Part shown: piece after piece, positions 35,476 through 43,619 of the stretch
Layout of the letters: each line of letters begins with the position of its first letter
Numbering within the stretch: position 1 is the stretch's first letter
From: Sandaracinaceae bacterium
GTDB taxonomy: Bacteria > Myxococcota_A > Polyangia > Polyangiales > Sandaracinaceae
Reading direction: 5' to 3'
Assembly: GCA_019637095.1 (NCBI GenBank)
Contig: JAHBWG010000058.1
Coordinates: 1-61,900 of the forward strand
DNA: 61,900 nt
Notes under the pieces: generated by a model
Databases searched by the model: none
The model's input: the letters and a program-made list of their open reading frames with translations, nothing else
What the model was told of the DNA's origin: nothing
Translations under genes and position numbers: made by a program

Positions 35476-35502
35476 GGGACGATCCTCGTCATCTCGTCAT
35501 TC
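35476..35502 (+). repeat. dispersed 27-bp repeat, copy 2
   Basis: Identical to copy 1 over all 27 bases and preceded by GGGCTCG, which it shares with copy 3. It lies between the kinase 5' end and the HepT gene 3' end. Confidence 0.9.
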
Positions 35503-35649
35503 GAAGGTTGGGCGCCGCCGCCGAGCGCGCCGTTCGCTCGACCTCACGGCGCGTCGCGGCCTGCGGTACCGAGCGAGGCGTAGCGCGCGCGCCCCTCGAC
35601 CGCGACGTCGCGCACGTCGATCCCACGTCTGATGGGGTGGGCCACGCCC

Positions 35650-35667
35650 GGCGCCTCGCGAGGCGCC
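35650..35667. terminator. 18-bp perfect palindrome at the end of hepT
   Basis: GGCGCCTCG-CGAGGCGCC is a perfect palindrome that overlaps the stop codon of the HepT-like gene by one base. It could terminate the mntA-hepT transcript or bind a dimeric protein. There is no U-tract. Confidence 0.35.
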
Positions 35668-36089
35668 TACTCGTCCCCCGCGAGCGCGCCGAGCCAGGCG
35701 TCGAGCCGATCGAGGTCGCGCGCGAGGAGCGGCCGCAGCGCCGCCGCCGTCGCTGCGAGCGCGGACAGGCGCGCGGCGTCGAGCTCGACCGCGTACCCGT
35801 GCCGAACGAAGTGGCGGAACGAGCGCAGCTCGTGCAGGCGCGCCCTCGCGTCCACGCCGAGGAGCGCGGGCCGGAGCCCCTCGACCTCGAGGGTCGCGAG
35901 CTCGAGGAGCTCGACGAGGGAGGCCGGTCCCTCCGAGATCACGCCGTCGACGAGCCGAAGGACGCGCTCGAGGATCGCCTCGAGCGCCGTGTACGCGTGG
36001 TGGAGGTTCCATGCGGCGCGGGCGAGCTCCCCGGGCGAGGCGTCCTCGTCGAGCGATCCGCGCGTGAGGTCGTCGAGTCGCGCGTCCAT
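35667..36089 (-). CDS. hepT: HepT-like HEPN ribonuclease toxin
   Basis: A 140-residue all-helical HEPN protein of the HepT/DUF86 type. The catalytic motif R-x4-H-x-Y is present as RHFVRHGY (Arg92, His97, Tyr99). In known HepT/MntA pairs HepT cuts tRNA and is silenced when MntA adds AMP groups to the tyrosine of this motif. The partner nucleotidyltransferase gene lies 51 bases upstream on the same strand in the usual order. Intact and of normal length. Confidence 0.9.
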   Translation of the reverse strand: MDARLDDLTRGSLDEDASPGELARAAWNLHHAYTALEAILERVLRLVDGVISEGPASLVELLELATLEVEGLRPALLGVDARARLHELRSFRHFVRHGYAVELDAARLSALAATAAALRPLLARDLDRLDAWLGALAGDE

Positions 36090-36140
36090 GGCCGCGCGAT
36101 CACCCGCGCACCTGCGCGCGCGCCGACAACCACCGCGGGC

Positions 36141-36491
36141 TCACAGGGGCACTCCGTCGCGCGCGATGGCCTCGCGCAGCGCGGGGCTCGCTTCGTCGAT
36201 GACCACGAGGTCGACGTCGCACGCGAGCGTCGCGGACGCGGCGGCGAGCGCCGCGAAGTACACGTCGGGCGAGAGGCGGTCGACCGCGAGATCGACGTCG
36301 CTCGCCTCGTGCAGGTCGCCGCGCGCGAGCGAGCCGAAGAGCCAGATCTCGCGGGCCCCGTAGGCGCGGAGTCGGCTCACCACCTCGGGAAGGCGCGCCC
36401 GGAGCGCGGCCGCCCGCTCGCTCGCGCGCGCGCGTCGCTCCGCGTCGCGGCCCGCGATCACGGCACGGGTGGCGGAGAGCGGGACGGGCAC
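36141..36491 (-). CDS. mntA: MntA-like nucleotidyltransferase antitoxin
   Basis: A 116-residue minimal nucleotidyltransferase. The motif GS-x10-D-x-D is exact: Gly53-Ser54 in WLFGSLARGD, then Asp65 and Asp67 in SDVDLAV. These acids bind the metal and ATP used to AMPylate the HEPN toxin. An N-terminal helical stretch (AERRARASERAAALRARL) precedes the domain. It is the first gene of a two-gene operon with hepT. Type VII toxin-antitoxin systems of this kind may act in phage defence or stress. Confidence 0.9.
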   Translation of the reverse strand: MPVPLSATRAVIAGRDAERRARASERAAALRARLPEVVSRLRAYGAREIWLFGSLARGDLHEASDVDLAVDRLSPDVYFAALAAASATLACDVDLVVIDEASPALREAIARDGVPL

Positions 36492-36551
36492 GCTCGAATG
36501 CTAGAGCGCCGCCCGCATTCGAAACCAGACGCGGGCTCGGGCGCGGGCTCG

Positions 36552-36578
36552 GGGACGATCCTCGTCATTTCGTCATTC
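36552..36578 (+). repeat. dispersed 27-bp repeat, copy 3
   Basis: Differs from the other copies at one base (CATTTCG for CATCTCG). It is preceded by GGGCTCG as in copy 2 and lies in the divergent gap between mntA and the lipase-like gene. Confidence 0.88.
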
Positions 36579-36680
36579 GACGGTCGCACCGAGACGAGCG
36601 CGGGTGCCTGCTCGAGGAGAGCGCGACCGGCTCGTCGTGGTCGTCTGGCCGGGGCGCCGCGGCCGCGTCACGCTCGCACG

Positions 36681-37955
36681 ATGAGGACGGTCCGCCGCTG
36701 GCGTGGTCTCAAGGCGCTCCTGCACGACGCGGTCGACGCGACGGTGGATCTCGTCGGCGAGGGGCACGAGTCGACGGCGCGCACGGTGCGCCGGGTGACC
36801 GACGCGGCGCCGGCGATCCGCGAGCCGGCGCGCGCGATCGACGCGCTCCGGCGCGTGTCGACGCACGGGGTGCTCGGGGCGATCAAGGTGACGAACCGCG
36901 CTCTCGAGGCGGTGACCGACGCGGGGCTCGACGTCGCGGAGCGCGCCCTGCTCACCGACGCGACGCCGCCGGCGCCGGTGCCGATGCGCGACGACGCGCC
37001 GGGCGGGGCGAGCTGGCTCGGCGACGCGGCGCTCGGCCTGGTCAACGCGGCGGTCGGCCACCACCTGCACGAGAAGGACAACGGCCTGGGCCTGTCGATG
37101 GTGCTGCGCGCGGGCGATCGCTACGTGGCGCCGGAGGCGCTCGGCGAGGCGCTGCCCGAGGCGTCGCCGCGGGTGGCGCTGTTCGTCCACGGGCTCGGGA
37201 CGACGGAGTGGTCCTGGTGCCTCGAGGCGGAGGCGTACCACGGCGATCCGGGCGCGAGCTTCGGCTCGCTGCTCGCGCGCGACCTCGGGGTGACGCCGCT
37301 GTGGCTGCGCTACAACACCGGCCGGCACGTGTCGGAGAACGGGCGCGAGCTCGCCGCGCTGCTCGAGCGAGTGCGCCTCGGCTACCCGGGCGGGGTCGAG
37401 GAGCTCACGCTGGTCGGGCACAGCATGGGCGGGCTCGTGGTGCGCAGCGCGTGCCACTACGGCGAGCAAGACGGCTTGCAATGGCCCAGTCTCGTGCGCC
37501 ACGCCTTCTACCTCGGCTCCCCGCACCGCGGCGCGCCGCTCGCGAAGCTCGCGCACGCGCTCGACGGGGTGCTGGAGGCGATCGATCTGCCGGGCACGCG
37601 GATCACGTCGCGGGTGCTGCGGGGCCGCAGCCACGGGATCGGCGACCTGCGGCACGGCGCGATCGTCGACGAGGACTGGCTCGCGCCGCTGCCGGAGGCG
37701 TCGAGCGACGCGCCGCTGCTCTCGGGGGCGCGGCACTACTTCGTGTCGGCGACGCTGACCGAGGACGCGGCGCACCCGCTCGGCCGGCTCGCCGGCGACC
37801 TGCTCGTGCGCGTCCCGAGCGCGTCGGGGCCGGCGCTGCGCGCGCAACACAGCTTTCCCATCGACACCGTGCACCGCGGCGGCGTGCTGCACCACCAGCT
37901 CCAGAACCACCCCGCCGTCTACGCGCAGCTCTTGGAGGCGCTGCGCGCGCCCTGA
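36681..37955 (+). CDS. alpha/beta-hydrolase, lipase-like
   Basis: A 424-residue protein. After a helical N-terminal region of about 110 residues comes an alpha/beta-hydrolase domain: oxyanion HGLGTTEWSW near 174, nucleophile serine in LVGHSMGGLV near 250, LGSPHRGAPLAKLA, and a C-terminal His in HHQLQNHPAVY. The order and the SPHRGAP block are those of PGAP1/triacylglycerol-lipase-like hydrolases. No signal peptide is seen, so it is probably cytoplasmic or peripheral. It begins about 100 bases after a dispersed repeat and its stop lies one base from the end of the convergent bestrophin gene. The lipid substrate is unknown. Confidence 0.88.
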   Translation: MRTVRRWRGLKALLHDAVDATVDLVGEGHESTARTVRRVTDAAPAIREPARAIDALRRVSTHGVLGAIKVTNRALEAVTDAGLDVAERALLTDATPPAPVPMRDDAPGGASWLGDAALGLVNAAVGHHLHEKDNGLGLSMVLRAGDRYVAPEALGEALPEASPRVALFVHGLGTTEWSWCLEAEAYHGDPGASFGSLLARDLGVTPLWLRYNTGRHVSENGRELAALLERVRLGYPGGVEELTLVGHSMGGLVVRSACHYGEQDGLQWPSLVRHAFYLGSPHRGAPLAKLAHALDGVLEAIDLPGTRITSRVLRGRSHGIGDLRHGAIVDEDWLAPLPEASSDAPLLSGARHYFVSATLTEDAAHPLGRLAGDLLVRVPSASGPALRAQHSFPIDTVHRGGVLHHQLQNHPAVYAQLLEALRAP

Positions 37956-37956
37956 T

Positions 37957-38856
37957 TCACATCAGGACGCCCTGCGCGTCCGGCTCGAGCATCGGGGGCA
38001 GGCCCGTCTCGCCGAGCCGCTGGCGCACGTTCACCTCGATCATCCGGCTCATCGCCGAGAGCGGCAGGCCGTTGTAGAACATCGTGAACGGGTCCTCGAG
38101 CACGCGGCCGGCCTCGGCGATCAGCGCGAACGCGATGCACACGAGGACGTTCACGGGAACCGTCCACCACACGAGGTCGCGCACGACCGAGAGCGGGAAG
38201 AGCACCGCGTAGAACTGGACGAGCCGCGTCGCGAGCAGCCCGTAGAGCGGCGGCATCGGCGTCTTCTTGATGCGCTCGCAGCCGCCCTGGATGTTGATCA
38301 GCTCGCGCAGCGTCGTGTCCATCGAGGCGAGGCGGAACGCGCTGAGCGCGCCGTCGCGCTCGAGCGCGGCGATCGCGTCGAGCTGGCGCGCGAGCAGCGC
38401 GTGCGTGAGGTTGGACTCCTTGCGGAGCGCCGGGTCGTCCTCGATCAGGCGCGCGACCTCCTCGTCGGCGAACGGATCCTGCCCGCGCAAGAGGCAGCGC
38501 AGCGTGTGGACGTACGCGGCGTGCCGGTGCACGAGCGCGCGCCGCGTCGCCTCGTCGCCGACGTACGAGCCGACCTGCGAGGCCCAGTGCCGCGACTCGT
38601 TGATCAGCCGGCCCCAGAGCTTGCGGCCCTCCCACCAGCGGTCGTACGCGGTGTTGGTGCGGAAGCTGACGAAGATGCCCAGCGCCGCGCCGACGACCGC
38701 GAGCGGCAGCGTCGGCAGCGCGAGGTGGCGCGCTTCGAAGAGCTCGTGCAGCGCGACGATCCCCACCCCCGCGACCGTGAAGGTGAGGGTGTTGCGCCAC
38801 TGCCAGAACAGGACGACCCGCGTGAAGACGAACTGCCGCCGACCGGAGACGATCAC
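37957..38856 (-). CDS. bestrophin-family ion channel
   Basis: A 299-residue bestrophin-like (UPF0187) membrane protein. Family blocks are clear: FVSFRTNTAYDRWWEGRKLWGRLINESR, CERIKKTPMPPLYG and the calcium-site-like EDPF near the C-terminus. Bestrophins form pentameric channels (anions in animals, often cations in bacteria). Length matches the bacterial family. It is convergent with the lipase-like gene with only one base between their stops, so the two transcripts must overlap. Confidence 0.92.
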   Translation of the reverse strand: MIVSGRRQFVFTRVVLFWQWRNTLTFTVAGVGIVALHELFEARHLALPTLPLAVVGAALGIFVSFRTNTAYDRWWEGRKLWGRLINESRHWASQVGSYVGDEATRRALVHRHAAYVHTLRCLLRGQDPFADEEVARLIEDDPALRKESNLTHALLARQLDAIAALERDGALSAFRLASMDTTLRELINIQGGCERIKKTPMPPLYGLLATRLVQFYAVLFPLSVVRDLVWWTVPVNVLVCIAFALIAEAGRVLEDPFTMFYNGLPLSAMSRMIEVNVRQRLGETGLPPMLEPDAQGVLM

Positions 38857-38927
38857 GGCGGCAAGCCTAAGGAACCCGCGGCCCGGCGGGGAGCGCGAAA
38901 GCGCCGTGGTGTGCTACGAGAGGCGAA

Positions 38928-39758
38928 ATGCGGCTCGAGGAGGTGGCTGACGAGGGGCAGAACCGCCGCTTCCGCGTGCTCCTCGCGGACGGAGCGAGCG
39001 TCGAGGCCGTCCTCTACCGCGGCGACAGCCTGTGCATCTCCTCGCAGGTCGGCTGCGCGGTCGGCTGCCCGTTCTGCGCCTCGGGCGCGCGCGGGCTCTC
39101 GCGCTCGCTCACCCTCGAGGAGCTGCTCGGCCAGCTCGACGCGGTGCGCGCAGAGGGCCACGCGGTCTCGCGCGTGACCGTCAGCGGCGTCGGCGAGCCG
39201 CTCCACTGCCGCGCGGTGCTCCCCTTCCTCGACGCGTGCCGCGCCGCGCGCATCAAGCCGAGCCTCACGACGAGCGGCGGTCCGCTCGCGCGCCTGCGCG
39301 AGGCGATCGGGGCGCCGCACAACGGGCTCACCGTCTCGGTGCACGCGGGCACCGAGCCCGCGCGCGCGCTCGCGGTGCCGCACGGGCCCGCGCTCGCGCC
39401 GCTGTTCGACGTGCTCGGCGAGGAGGTCCCGCGCCTGAGCCGCTCGCGGCAGCGCAAGGTCGCGCTCGCGTACCTCTTGGTCGAGGGCCTGAACGACGCG
39501 GACGCCGAGCTCGACGCGTTCGCCGCGCGCGCGGCGCGGCTCGGGCTCTGGACGCACCTCTACGCCTACAACCCGGTGCCGACGAGCGCGCACCGCCCCG
39601 TCTCGCGCGCCCGCTACGAGGCCGCGTACGCGCGGCTGAGCGCCGCGGGCCTGCGCGTGCGCATGAGCTGCCAGGCGCGCGTCGAGCCCAACGGTGGGTG
39701 CGGCACGCTCGTCGCGACGCGCCGGCTCGTTGACACCGATCCGCGGGCGAGGCACTAG
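38928..39758 (+). CDS. short RlmN/Cfr-like radical SAM enzyme
   Basis: A 276-residue radical SAM protein of the RlmN/Cfr type, whose members methylate adenine in RNA. The SAM cluster triad is CAVGCPFC (Cys43, 47, 50). The resolving cysteine seven residues earlier is present (Cys36 in SLCISSQVGC), as is the C-terminal methyl-carrier-like cysteine (Cys258 in PNGGCGTL). It lacks the roughly 90-residue N-terminal RNA-binding domain of true RlmN, so the substrate may be different. GAGAGG lies shortly before the ATG. Ten bases separate it from tolQ, implying one transcript. Confidence 0.88.
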   Translation: MRLEEVADEGQNRRFRVLLADGASVEAVLYRGDSLCISSQVGCAVGCPFCASGARGLSRSLTLEELLGQLDAVRAEGHAVSRVTVSGVGEPLHCRAVLPFLDACRAARIKPSLTTSGGPLARLREAIGAPHNGLTVSVHAGTEPARALAVPHGPALAPLFDVLGEEVPRLSRSRQRKVALAYLLVEGLNDADAELDAFAARAARLGLWTHLYAYNPVPTSAHRPVSRARYEAAYARLSAAGLRVRMSCQARVEPNGGCGTLVATRRLVDTDPRARH

Positions 39759-39768
39759 TCAGCCGCCC

Positions 39769-40476
39769 ATGTTCGTCTATCTGCAAGCCACGCCCGACGA
39801 CTACAACTTCTGGAACCTCGTCATGGGGGCGCCGCTGGTCGTCAAGGCGCTCATCCTCGTGCTCGCGGTGATGATGCTCGTGAGCTGGTTCATCGTCGGC
39901 GCCAAGCTGGTGCGGATGTTCCAGGCCACGGCGCAGACCCGCAAGTTCCTCCGCCTGTTCTGGGCCGAGGAAGAGAGCGGCACCTGGGCGCCGGAGCGCA
40001 TCGAGAGCGTCTACGCGCAGATCAAGTCGCTCAGCGGCTCGCCGCTCGCCAAGGTGTTCCACGCGGGCTACGTCGAGCTCGCGCGCCTCACGAGCGGCGC
40101 CGTCACGCGCGAGGGCGCGACCGACAACATCGAGCGCGCGCTGCGCCGCTCGAGCACCACCGAGCTGACCAAGCTCGAGTCGCTCCTGCCGTTCCTCGCG
40201 ACCACCGGCTCGACGGCGCCCTTCATCGGCCTGCTCGGCACGGTGCTCGGCATCCTCGAGGTGTTCCACCAGCTCGGCAGCACCGGGGACGCGAGCCTGG
40301 GCGCGGTCGGCCCCAAGATCGCGGAGGCGCTCTTCGTCACCGCGATCGGCCTCTTCGCGGCGATCCCCGCCGTCATGGCCTACAACTACTTCCTGCGCCG
40401 CGTGCGCGTGATCGAGGCCGAGGTGGAGACCTTCGGCAGCGACTTCCTCAACATCGTCAAGCGGCACTTCCTGTGA
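39769..40476 (+). CDS. tolQ: TolQ/ExbB-type proton channel subunit
   Basis: A 235-residue protein with the ATG at 39769, which gives MFVYLQATPDDYNFWNLV and three membrane helices in the TolQ arrangement (about 20-44, 140-165 and 185-210). The conserved core LLPFLATTGSTAPFIGLLGTVLG and the ALFVTAIGLFAAIPAVMAYN helix are diagnostic. With TolR it turns proton motive force into movement of the TolA-like partner, which keeps the outer membrane attached during division. It is followed by tolR after 7 bases. Confidence 0.95.
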   Translation: MFVYLQATPDDYNFWNLVMGAPLVVKALILVLAVMMLVSWFIVGAKLVRMFQATAQTRKFLRLFWAEEESGTWAPERIESVYAQIKSLSGSPLAKVFHAGYVELARLTSGAVTREGATDNIERALRRSSTTELTKLESLLPFLATTGSTAPFIGLLGTVLGILEVFHQLGSTGDASLGAVGPKIAEALFVTAIGLFAAIPAVMAYNYFLRRVRVIEAEVETFGSDFLNIVKRHFL

Positions 40477-40483
40477 GCGTCCG

Positions 40484-40972
40484 ATGGGCATGAGCAGCGG
40501 TTCGAGCGGCGGGCGCGCCCCGCTGAGCGAGATCAACGTGACGCCGCTCGTCGACGTCATGCTGGTGCTGCTCGTCATCTTCATGGTGACCGCGCCCCTG
40601 ATGACCGCGGGCGTCGAGGTCGCGCTCCCGCGCGCCGAGGCCGAGCCGATGCCGCTCGAGGAAGAGAAGCTGCTCCTCGTCATCGACGCCGAGCAGAACG
40701 TGTGGCTGCGCGTCGTGGGCACCGACCGCCCCGAGGACACGCGCGACCTCATCCCCTTCGAGCGCCTGCTCGAGGTGCTCTCGACGAACGCCATCCTGCG
40801 CTCGACGCACGAGATCTACGTCCAGGCGGATCAGGCGGTCAGCTACGGGTTCGTCGCGCAGGTCCTCGCGATCTGCCGCCAAGCCGGGGTCGAGAACCTG
40901 GGTCTGGTGACCGACCCGCGCGGCGGCGGCCCGCCGACCCCCGCGACCCCGACCGAAGCGCCGATCGAATGA
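40484..40972 (+). CDS. tolR: TolR/ExbD-type subunit
   Basis: A 162-residue protein with a short cytoplasmic tail, one membrane helix with the proton-carrying Asp (INVTPLVDVMLVLLVIFMV), and a periplasmic ExbD domain (LLLVIDAEQNVWLRV ... IYVQADQAVSYGFVAQVLAICRQAG). It ends in a Pro/Thr-rich tail. It overlaps the following tolA-like gene by four bases (ATGA), so the two are translationally coupled. It forms the stator with TolQ. Confidence 0.95.
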   Translation: MGMSSGSSGGRAPLSEINVTPLVDVMLVLLVIFMVTAPLMTAGVEVALPRAEAEPMPLEEEKLLLVIDAEQNVWLRVVGTDRPEDTRDLIPFERLLEVLSTNAILRSTHEIYVQADQAVSYGFVAQVLAICRQAGVENLGLVTDPRGGGPPTPATPTEAPIE

Positions 40973-41802
40973 ACCGCGCCCTGTACTACGACCCCGCCGA
41001 CGGCCGGCCCGACTCCGGGCTCACGCCCTTCGAGTGGGTGAGCGTGGGCTCGGTGCTCGGCGGCCTCGCGTTGACGGTGACGATCCCGGCGGTGACGGGG
41101 CTCCTGTTCCTCGTGGTGGTCGTGGTCGAGGTCACGCGCGCCGCCATCGGCGACGACGCGCCCGACGAGCGCGCGCGGATCCTCGAGGAGGAGGACATCA
41201 TCGAGGCGCGCTTCGTCCAGCTCGGGCGCGACTTCGAGCACGAGCTCCCGAACCGACAAGTCCCGTTGCTCTCGACCGCGCCGCCCGAGCCCGCGCTGGT
41301 CCCGACGGAGGCGACGCCGACCGCGCGCGCCGAGCCGCGCGAGCGCCCGCGCGAGCGCCCGCCCGACCCGGTCGAGGACCTGATCGCGCGCATCGGCGAT
41401 CGCGCCCACGTCTTCGCCGAGATCGCGGAGCGCCGCGAGCGCGAGGGCAGCCCCGACGGGCTGGAGGAGGGCACCGAGCGCACCGCGACGCCGGGCGACG
41501 TGTACCGCGGCCGGCTGTACTCCTTCTTCCGGCGCGGCTGGACGATCCCGACGACGCTGAACCGCAACGAGGCGAACGCGCTCACCGCGGCGGTCGACAT
41601 CGAGATCGGCCAGGACCTCGAGATCGTCTCGTTCCGCCTGCGCTCCGGGAGCGGCAACGCGCTGTTCGACCAGTCGGTGACCGAGCAGCTCGCGCGCCTG
41701 CAGTCGGGCGACCAGCGCATCCCGCCGCCGCCCGACGAGGTGGCGAGCCAGTACATCGGCCAGACGATCGCCGTGCGCTTCCACGGCCGCCAAGCGCGCT
41801 GA
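40969..41802 (+). CDS. TolA/TonB-like energy transducer
   Basis: A 277-residue protein starting at the ATG that overlaps the tolR stop. It has one membrane helix (about 25-60, SVGSVLGGLALTVTIP and TGLLFLVVVVVEVTRAAI, possibly two passes). A charged Pro/Glu/Arg-rich linker spans about 100-140. The C-terminal TonB/TolA-type domain (about 175-270) reads FRRGWTIPTTLNRNEANALTAAVDIEIGQDLEIVSFRLRSG. It is the expected third partner of TolQR. The linker is shorter than in E. coli TolA. TolB and Pal are not in the cluster; an OmpA lipoprotein lies 30 kb away. Confidence 0.88.
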   Translation: MNRALYYDPADGRPDSGLTPFEWVSVGSVLGGLALTVTIPAVTGLLFLVVVVVEVTRAAIGDDAPDERARILEEEDIIEARFVQLGRDFEHELPNRQVPLLSTAPPEPALVPTEATPTARAEPRERPRERPPDPVEDLIARIGDRAHVFAEIAERREREGSPDGLEEGTERTATPGDVYRGRLYSFFRRGWTIPTTLNRNEANALTAAVDIEIGQDLEIVSFRLRSGSGNALFDQSVTEQLARLQSGDQRIPPPPDEVASQYIGQTIAVRFHGRQAR

Positions 41803-41983
41803 TCTTGCTGAGGGCGCCAGCGGTGGGCGCTCGATCGATCGACGGGCTTCGAGCGCGTGGCACACGTGTGCGCCTCGCTCACGCGGGCGGGCGCTCGGAC
41901 CGTTGCTTGCACCGACGCGCCACGGCGCGCGCCCCGGCACGATGCGTGCGCTAGGGATGGGTCTACCTTTGGAGGTGACCTCG

Positions 41984-42766
41984 ATGCGACGCCCGATCCT
42001 GCTGGTCCTCGTCCTCGCGCTCTTCGCGCCCGCGTGCAGCTTCGAGCCGTTCGACGGAACGTTCGGCGACTCCACCGACGGCGATCGGGGGCGCTCGCGC
42101 TGGAGCCTGAGCGACGGGCTCTGCCCTGGCTTCGGGCTCTGCGCGCTCGACGTGGCCGTCGCGACGGGCGCCAGCACGCGGCTCGTCGTCGTCGTGCCCG
42201 ACCGCGTCGTCGCCGAGCTGAGCCCGCTCGTCCTGTCCGGCGCCGCCACGATCGGCGAGGTCACGCGCGCCCCCGAGTCGGACGAGCTCCGCTTCGAGCT
42301 CCACGTCACCGGGCCCGGGATCATCGAGCTCGCGATCGTGAGCCCGGACGGAGAGCGCGTCGACACCGCGCGCTTCGAGGCCCGCGCTCCCGAGGGCCTC
42401 GAGTGCGGCGTGCTCGCGGCGGGCGCGCAGGTCCGCTACCCGATGGTCTCGATGAGCGAGGGGGTGCGCGAGGTCACCCTGCGCTCCTCCGACACGGAGG
42501 GTGTGCCGGAGCTCGGCTGTCGCGTGACCGACGCGAGCGGCGCGCCGCTGCTCTCGGTCGACATCGTCGCCTGGCGGATCGTGCGCGAGCCCGACGAGGA
42601 CCCCCTCATCGCCGTGCGCTCGCATCCGTTCGAGCTCGTGGCCGACGTCGTCCACGGCGCGCGTGTCTACGTCCACCCGCTCGACACGGAGCGCACCGGC
42701 ACCGCGACCCTCGAGGCCTCGCTCGGCGCGAGCGCGCAGACGTTCACCGTCCACGTCGTCGAGTAG
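41984..42766 (+). CDS. putative lipoprotein
   Basis: A 260-residue protein. The ATG at 41984 follows a near-perfect ribosome site (GGAGGTGA) and yields the leader MRRPILLVLVLALFAPACSF with a lipobox cysteine. The mature protein is beta-rich with two or three immunoglobulin-like segments (ELHVTGPGIIELAIVSPDG, VREVTLRSSDT, TATLEASLGASAQTFTVHV) and one cysteine pair in LCPGFGLC. No specific family is recognised. It follows the tol genes after about 180 bases and may have its own promoter. Confidence 0.82.
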   Translation: MRRPILLVLVLALFAPACSFEPFDGTFGDSTDGDRGRSRWSLSDGLCPGFGLCALDVAVATGASTRLVVVVPDRVVAELSPLVLSGAATIGEVTRAPESDELRFELHVTGPGIIELAIVSPDGERVDTARFEARAPEGLECGVLAAGAQVRYPMVSMSEGVREVTLRSSDTEGVPELGCRVTDASGAPLLSVDIVAWRIVREPDEDPLIAVRSHPFELVADVVHGARVYVHPLDTERTGTATLEASLGASAQTFTVHVVE

Positions 42767-42769
42767 CCC

Positions 42770-42963
42770 CAGCCGCCGAGCCGCGCGCCGCCTCACCGCG
42801 AACCGCGCCCGCGCCGCGACGCCGAGCCCGCCCACGAGCACGAAGCCGGTCCGAGCGCGCGCAGACAGTCCGCTGCGCGCCTCAGCTCGTCCGCGAGCGC
42901 GCTCACGTCCTCACTCCTTCGCTTCGAGCCACCCGTCGAGCAACGCGTCGAGCGCGCGAGACG
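42770..42963 (-). pseudogene. remnants of two genes, the second a nucleotidyltransferase
   Basis: On the minus strand the tail of one gene (RALDALLDGWLEAKE, stop at 42919-42921) is followed, after GGAG, by a GTG at 42913 reading VSALADELRRAADCLRALG. A one-base shift then gives FVLVGGLGVAARARFAVR, the start of an AbiEii/DUF-type nucleotidyltransferase (LVGGLAVAARA is typical). Nothing follows: the gene is cut off at the end of the lipoprotein gene. The upstream tail begins abruptly at the dispersed repeat. Probably a decayed two-gene toxin-antitoxin or defence operon. Confidence 0.5.
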
Positions 42964-42971
42964 AGGATCGA

Positions 42972-42998
42972 GGGACGATCCTCGTCATCTCGTCATTC
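42972..42998 (+). repeat. dispersed 27-bp repeat, copy 4
   Basis: Identical to copy 1. With the preceding bases it forms GACGAGGATCG-AGGGA-CGATCCTCGTC, a perfect 11-bp hairpin. It starts right next to a decayed gene. Confidence 0.9.
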
Positions 42999-43019
42999 TC
43001 AGCGCGGGATGAGGATCGA

Positions 43020-43046
43020 GGGACGATCCTCGTCATCTCGTCATTC
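43020..43046 (+). repeat. dispersed 27-bp repeat, copy 5
   Basis: Identical to copy 4 and placed 48 bases after it, so the two make an imperfect tandem. The preceding GAGGATCG again pairs with CGATCCTC. Both copies lie between convergent genes. Confidence 0.9.
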
Positions 43047-43067
43047 TCGGCTCCTTCGCCGACGCGA

Positions 43068-43619
43068 TCAGCGGCGCAGGCTGCGGCACGCCGCGACGGC
43101 GGCGCTCTGTTGCTCGGCGCTCGAGACGGTGGTCGTGCACATGTACGCGGTGCCGCCGATCTCGCGCCGCGCGGTGACGAAGTAGTTCGTGCCCATGCCG
43201 CCGGTGTTCTCGTACGTGAGGACCCAGCCGTCGGCGAGCGTCTCTTCGCGGAGGTTCTGGGGGGTGAAGAGGTCGGCCTCGGTGCGCGCCGCGGCGAGCG
43301 TCGCGGGGCTCGCCGCGTTGGCCGCCTCGACCGAGACGACGAGGCCGACGCCGCTGATCATCTGCGAGCCCAAGAGCTCGGTGACGCTCGAGCCGGCGGG
43401 CGCGTCGACGCGGAGGTTCAGCGCGGGGATCGCGAGCTCGGCCGGGGCCGGCGGAGTGGGCTCGGCGACGGCGGCCGCGAGGTCTGCGAGCCCGAACGGG
43501 TCGTCGTTGCGCGCCTCGTCGCCGTCGCTCCCACCGCAGGCCACGAGGGCCGCGAGGCAAGCGGCGGAGGCGAGCTGGGCGAGCGCGATGCGGAGCGGCG
43601 AGCGGTGGGTTCGGTGCAT
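43068..43619 (-). CDS. putative lipoprotein
   Basis: A 183-residue protein starting at the ATG at 43619, preceded by AGGAGACG. The leader (HRSPLRIALAQLASAACLAALVACGG) carries a lipobox. After an acidic/Ala/Pro linker the mature domain (about 70-183) has TPQNLREETLADGWVLTYEN and a Cys pair near the C-terminus (YMCTTTV ... AVAACRSLRR) that may close the fold. I do not recognise the family, though such domains are common in myxobacterial paralogue sets. It lies beside the tandem dispersed repeats. Confidence 0.8.
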   Translation of the reverse strand: MHRTHRSPLRIALAQLASAACLAALVACGGSDGDEARNDDPFGLADLAAAVAEPTPPAPAELAIPALNLRVDAPAGSSVTELLGSQMISGVGLVVSVEAANAASPATLAAARTEADLFTPQNLREETLADGWVLTYENTGGMGTNYFVTARREIGGTAYMCTTTVSSAEQQSAAVAACRSLRR

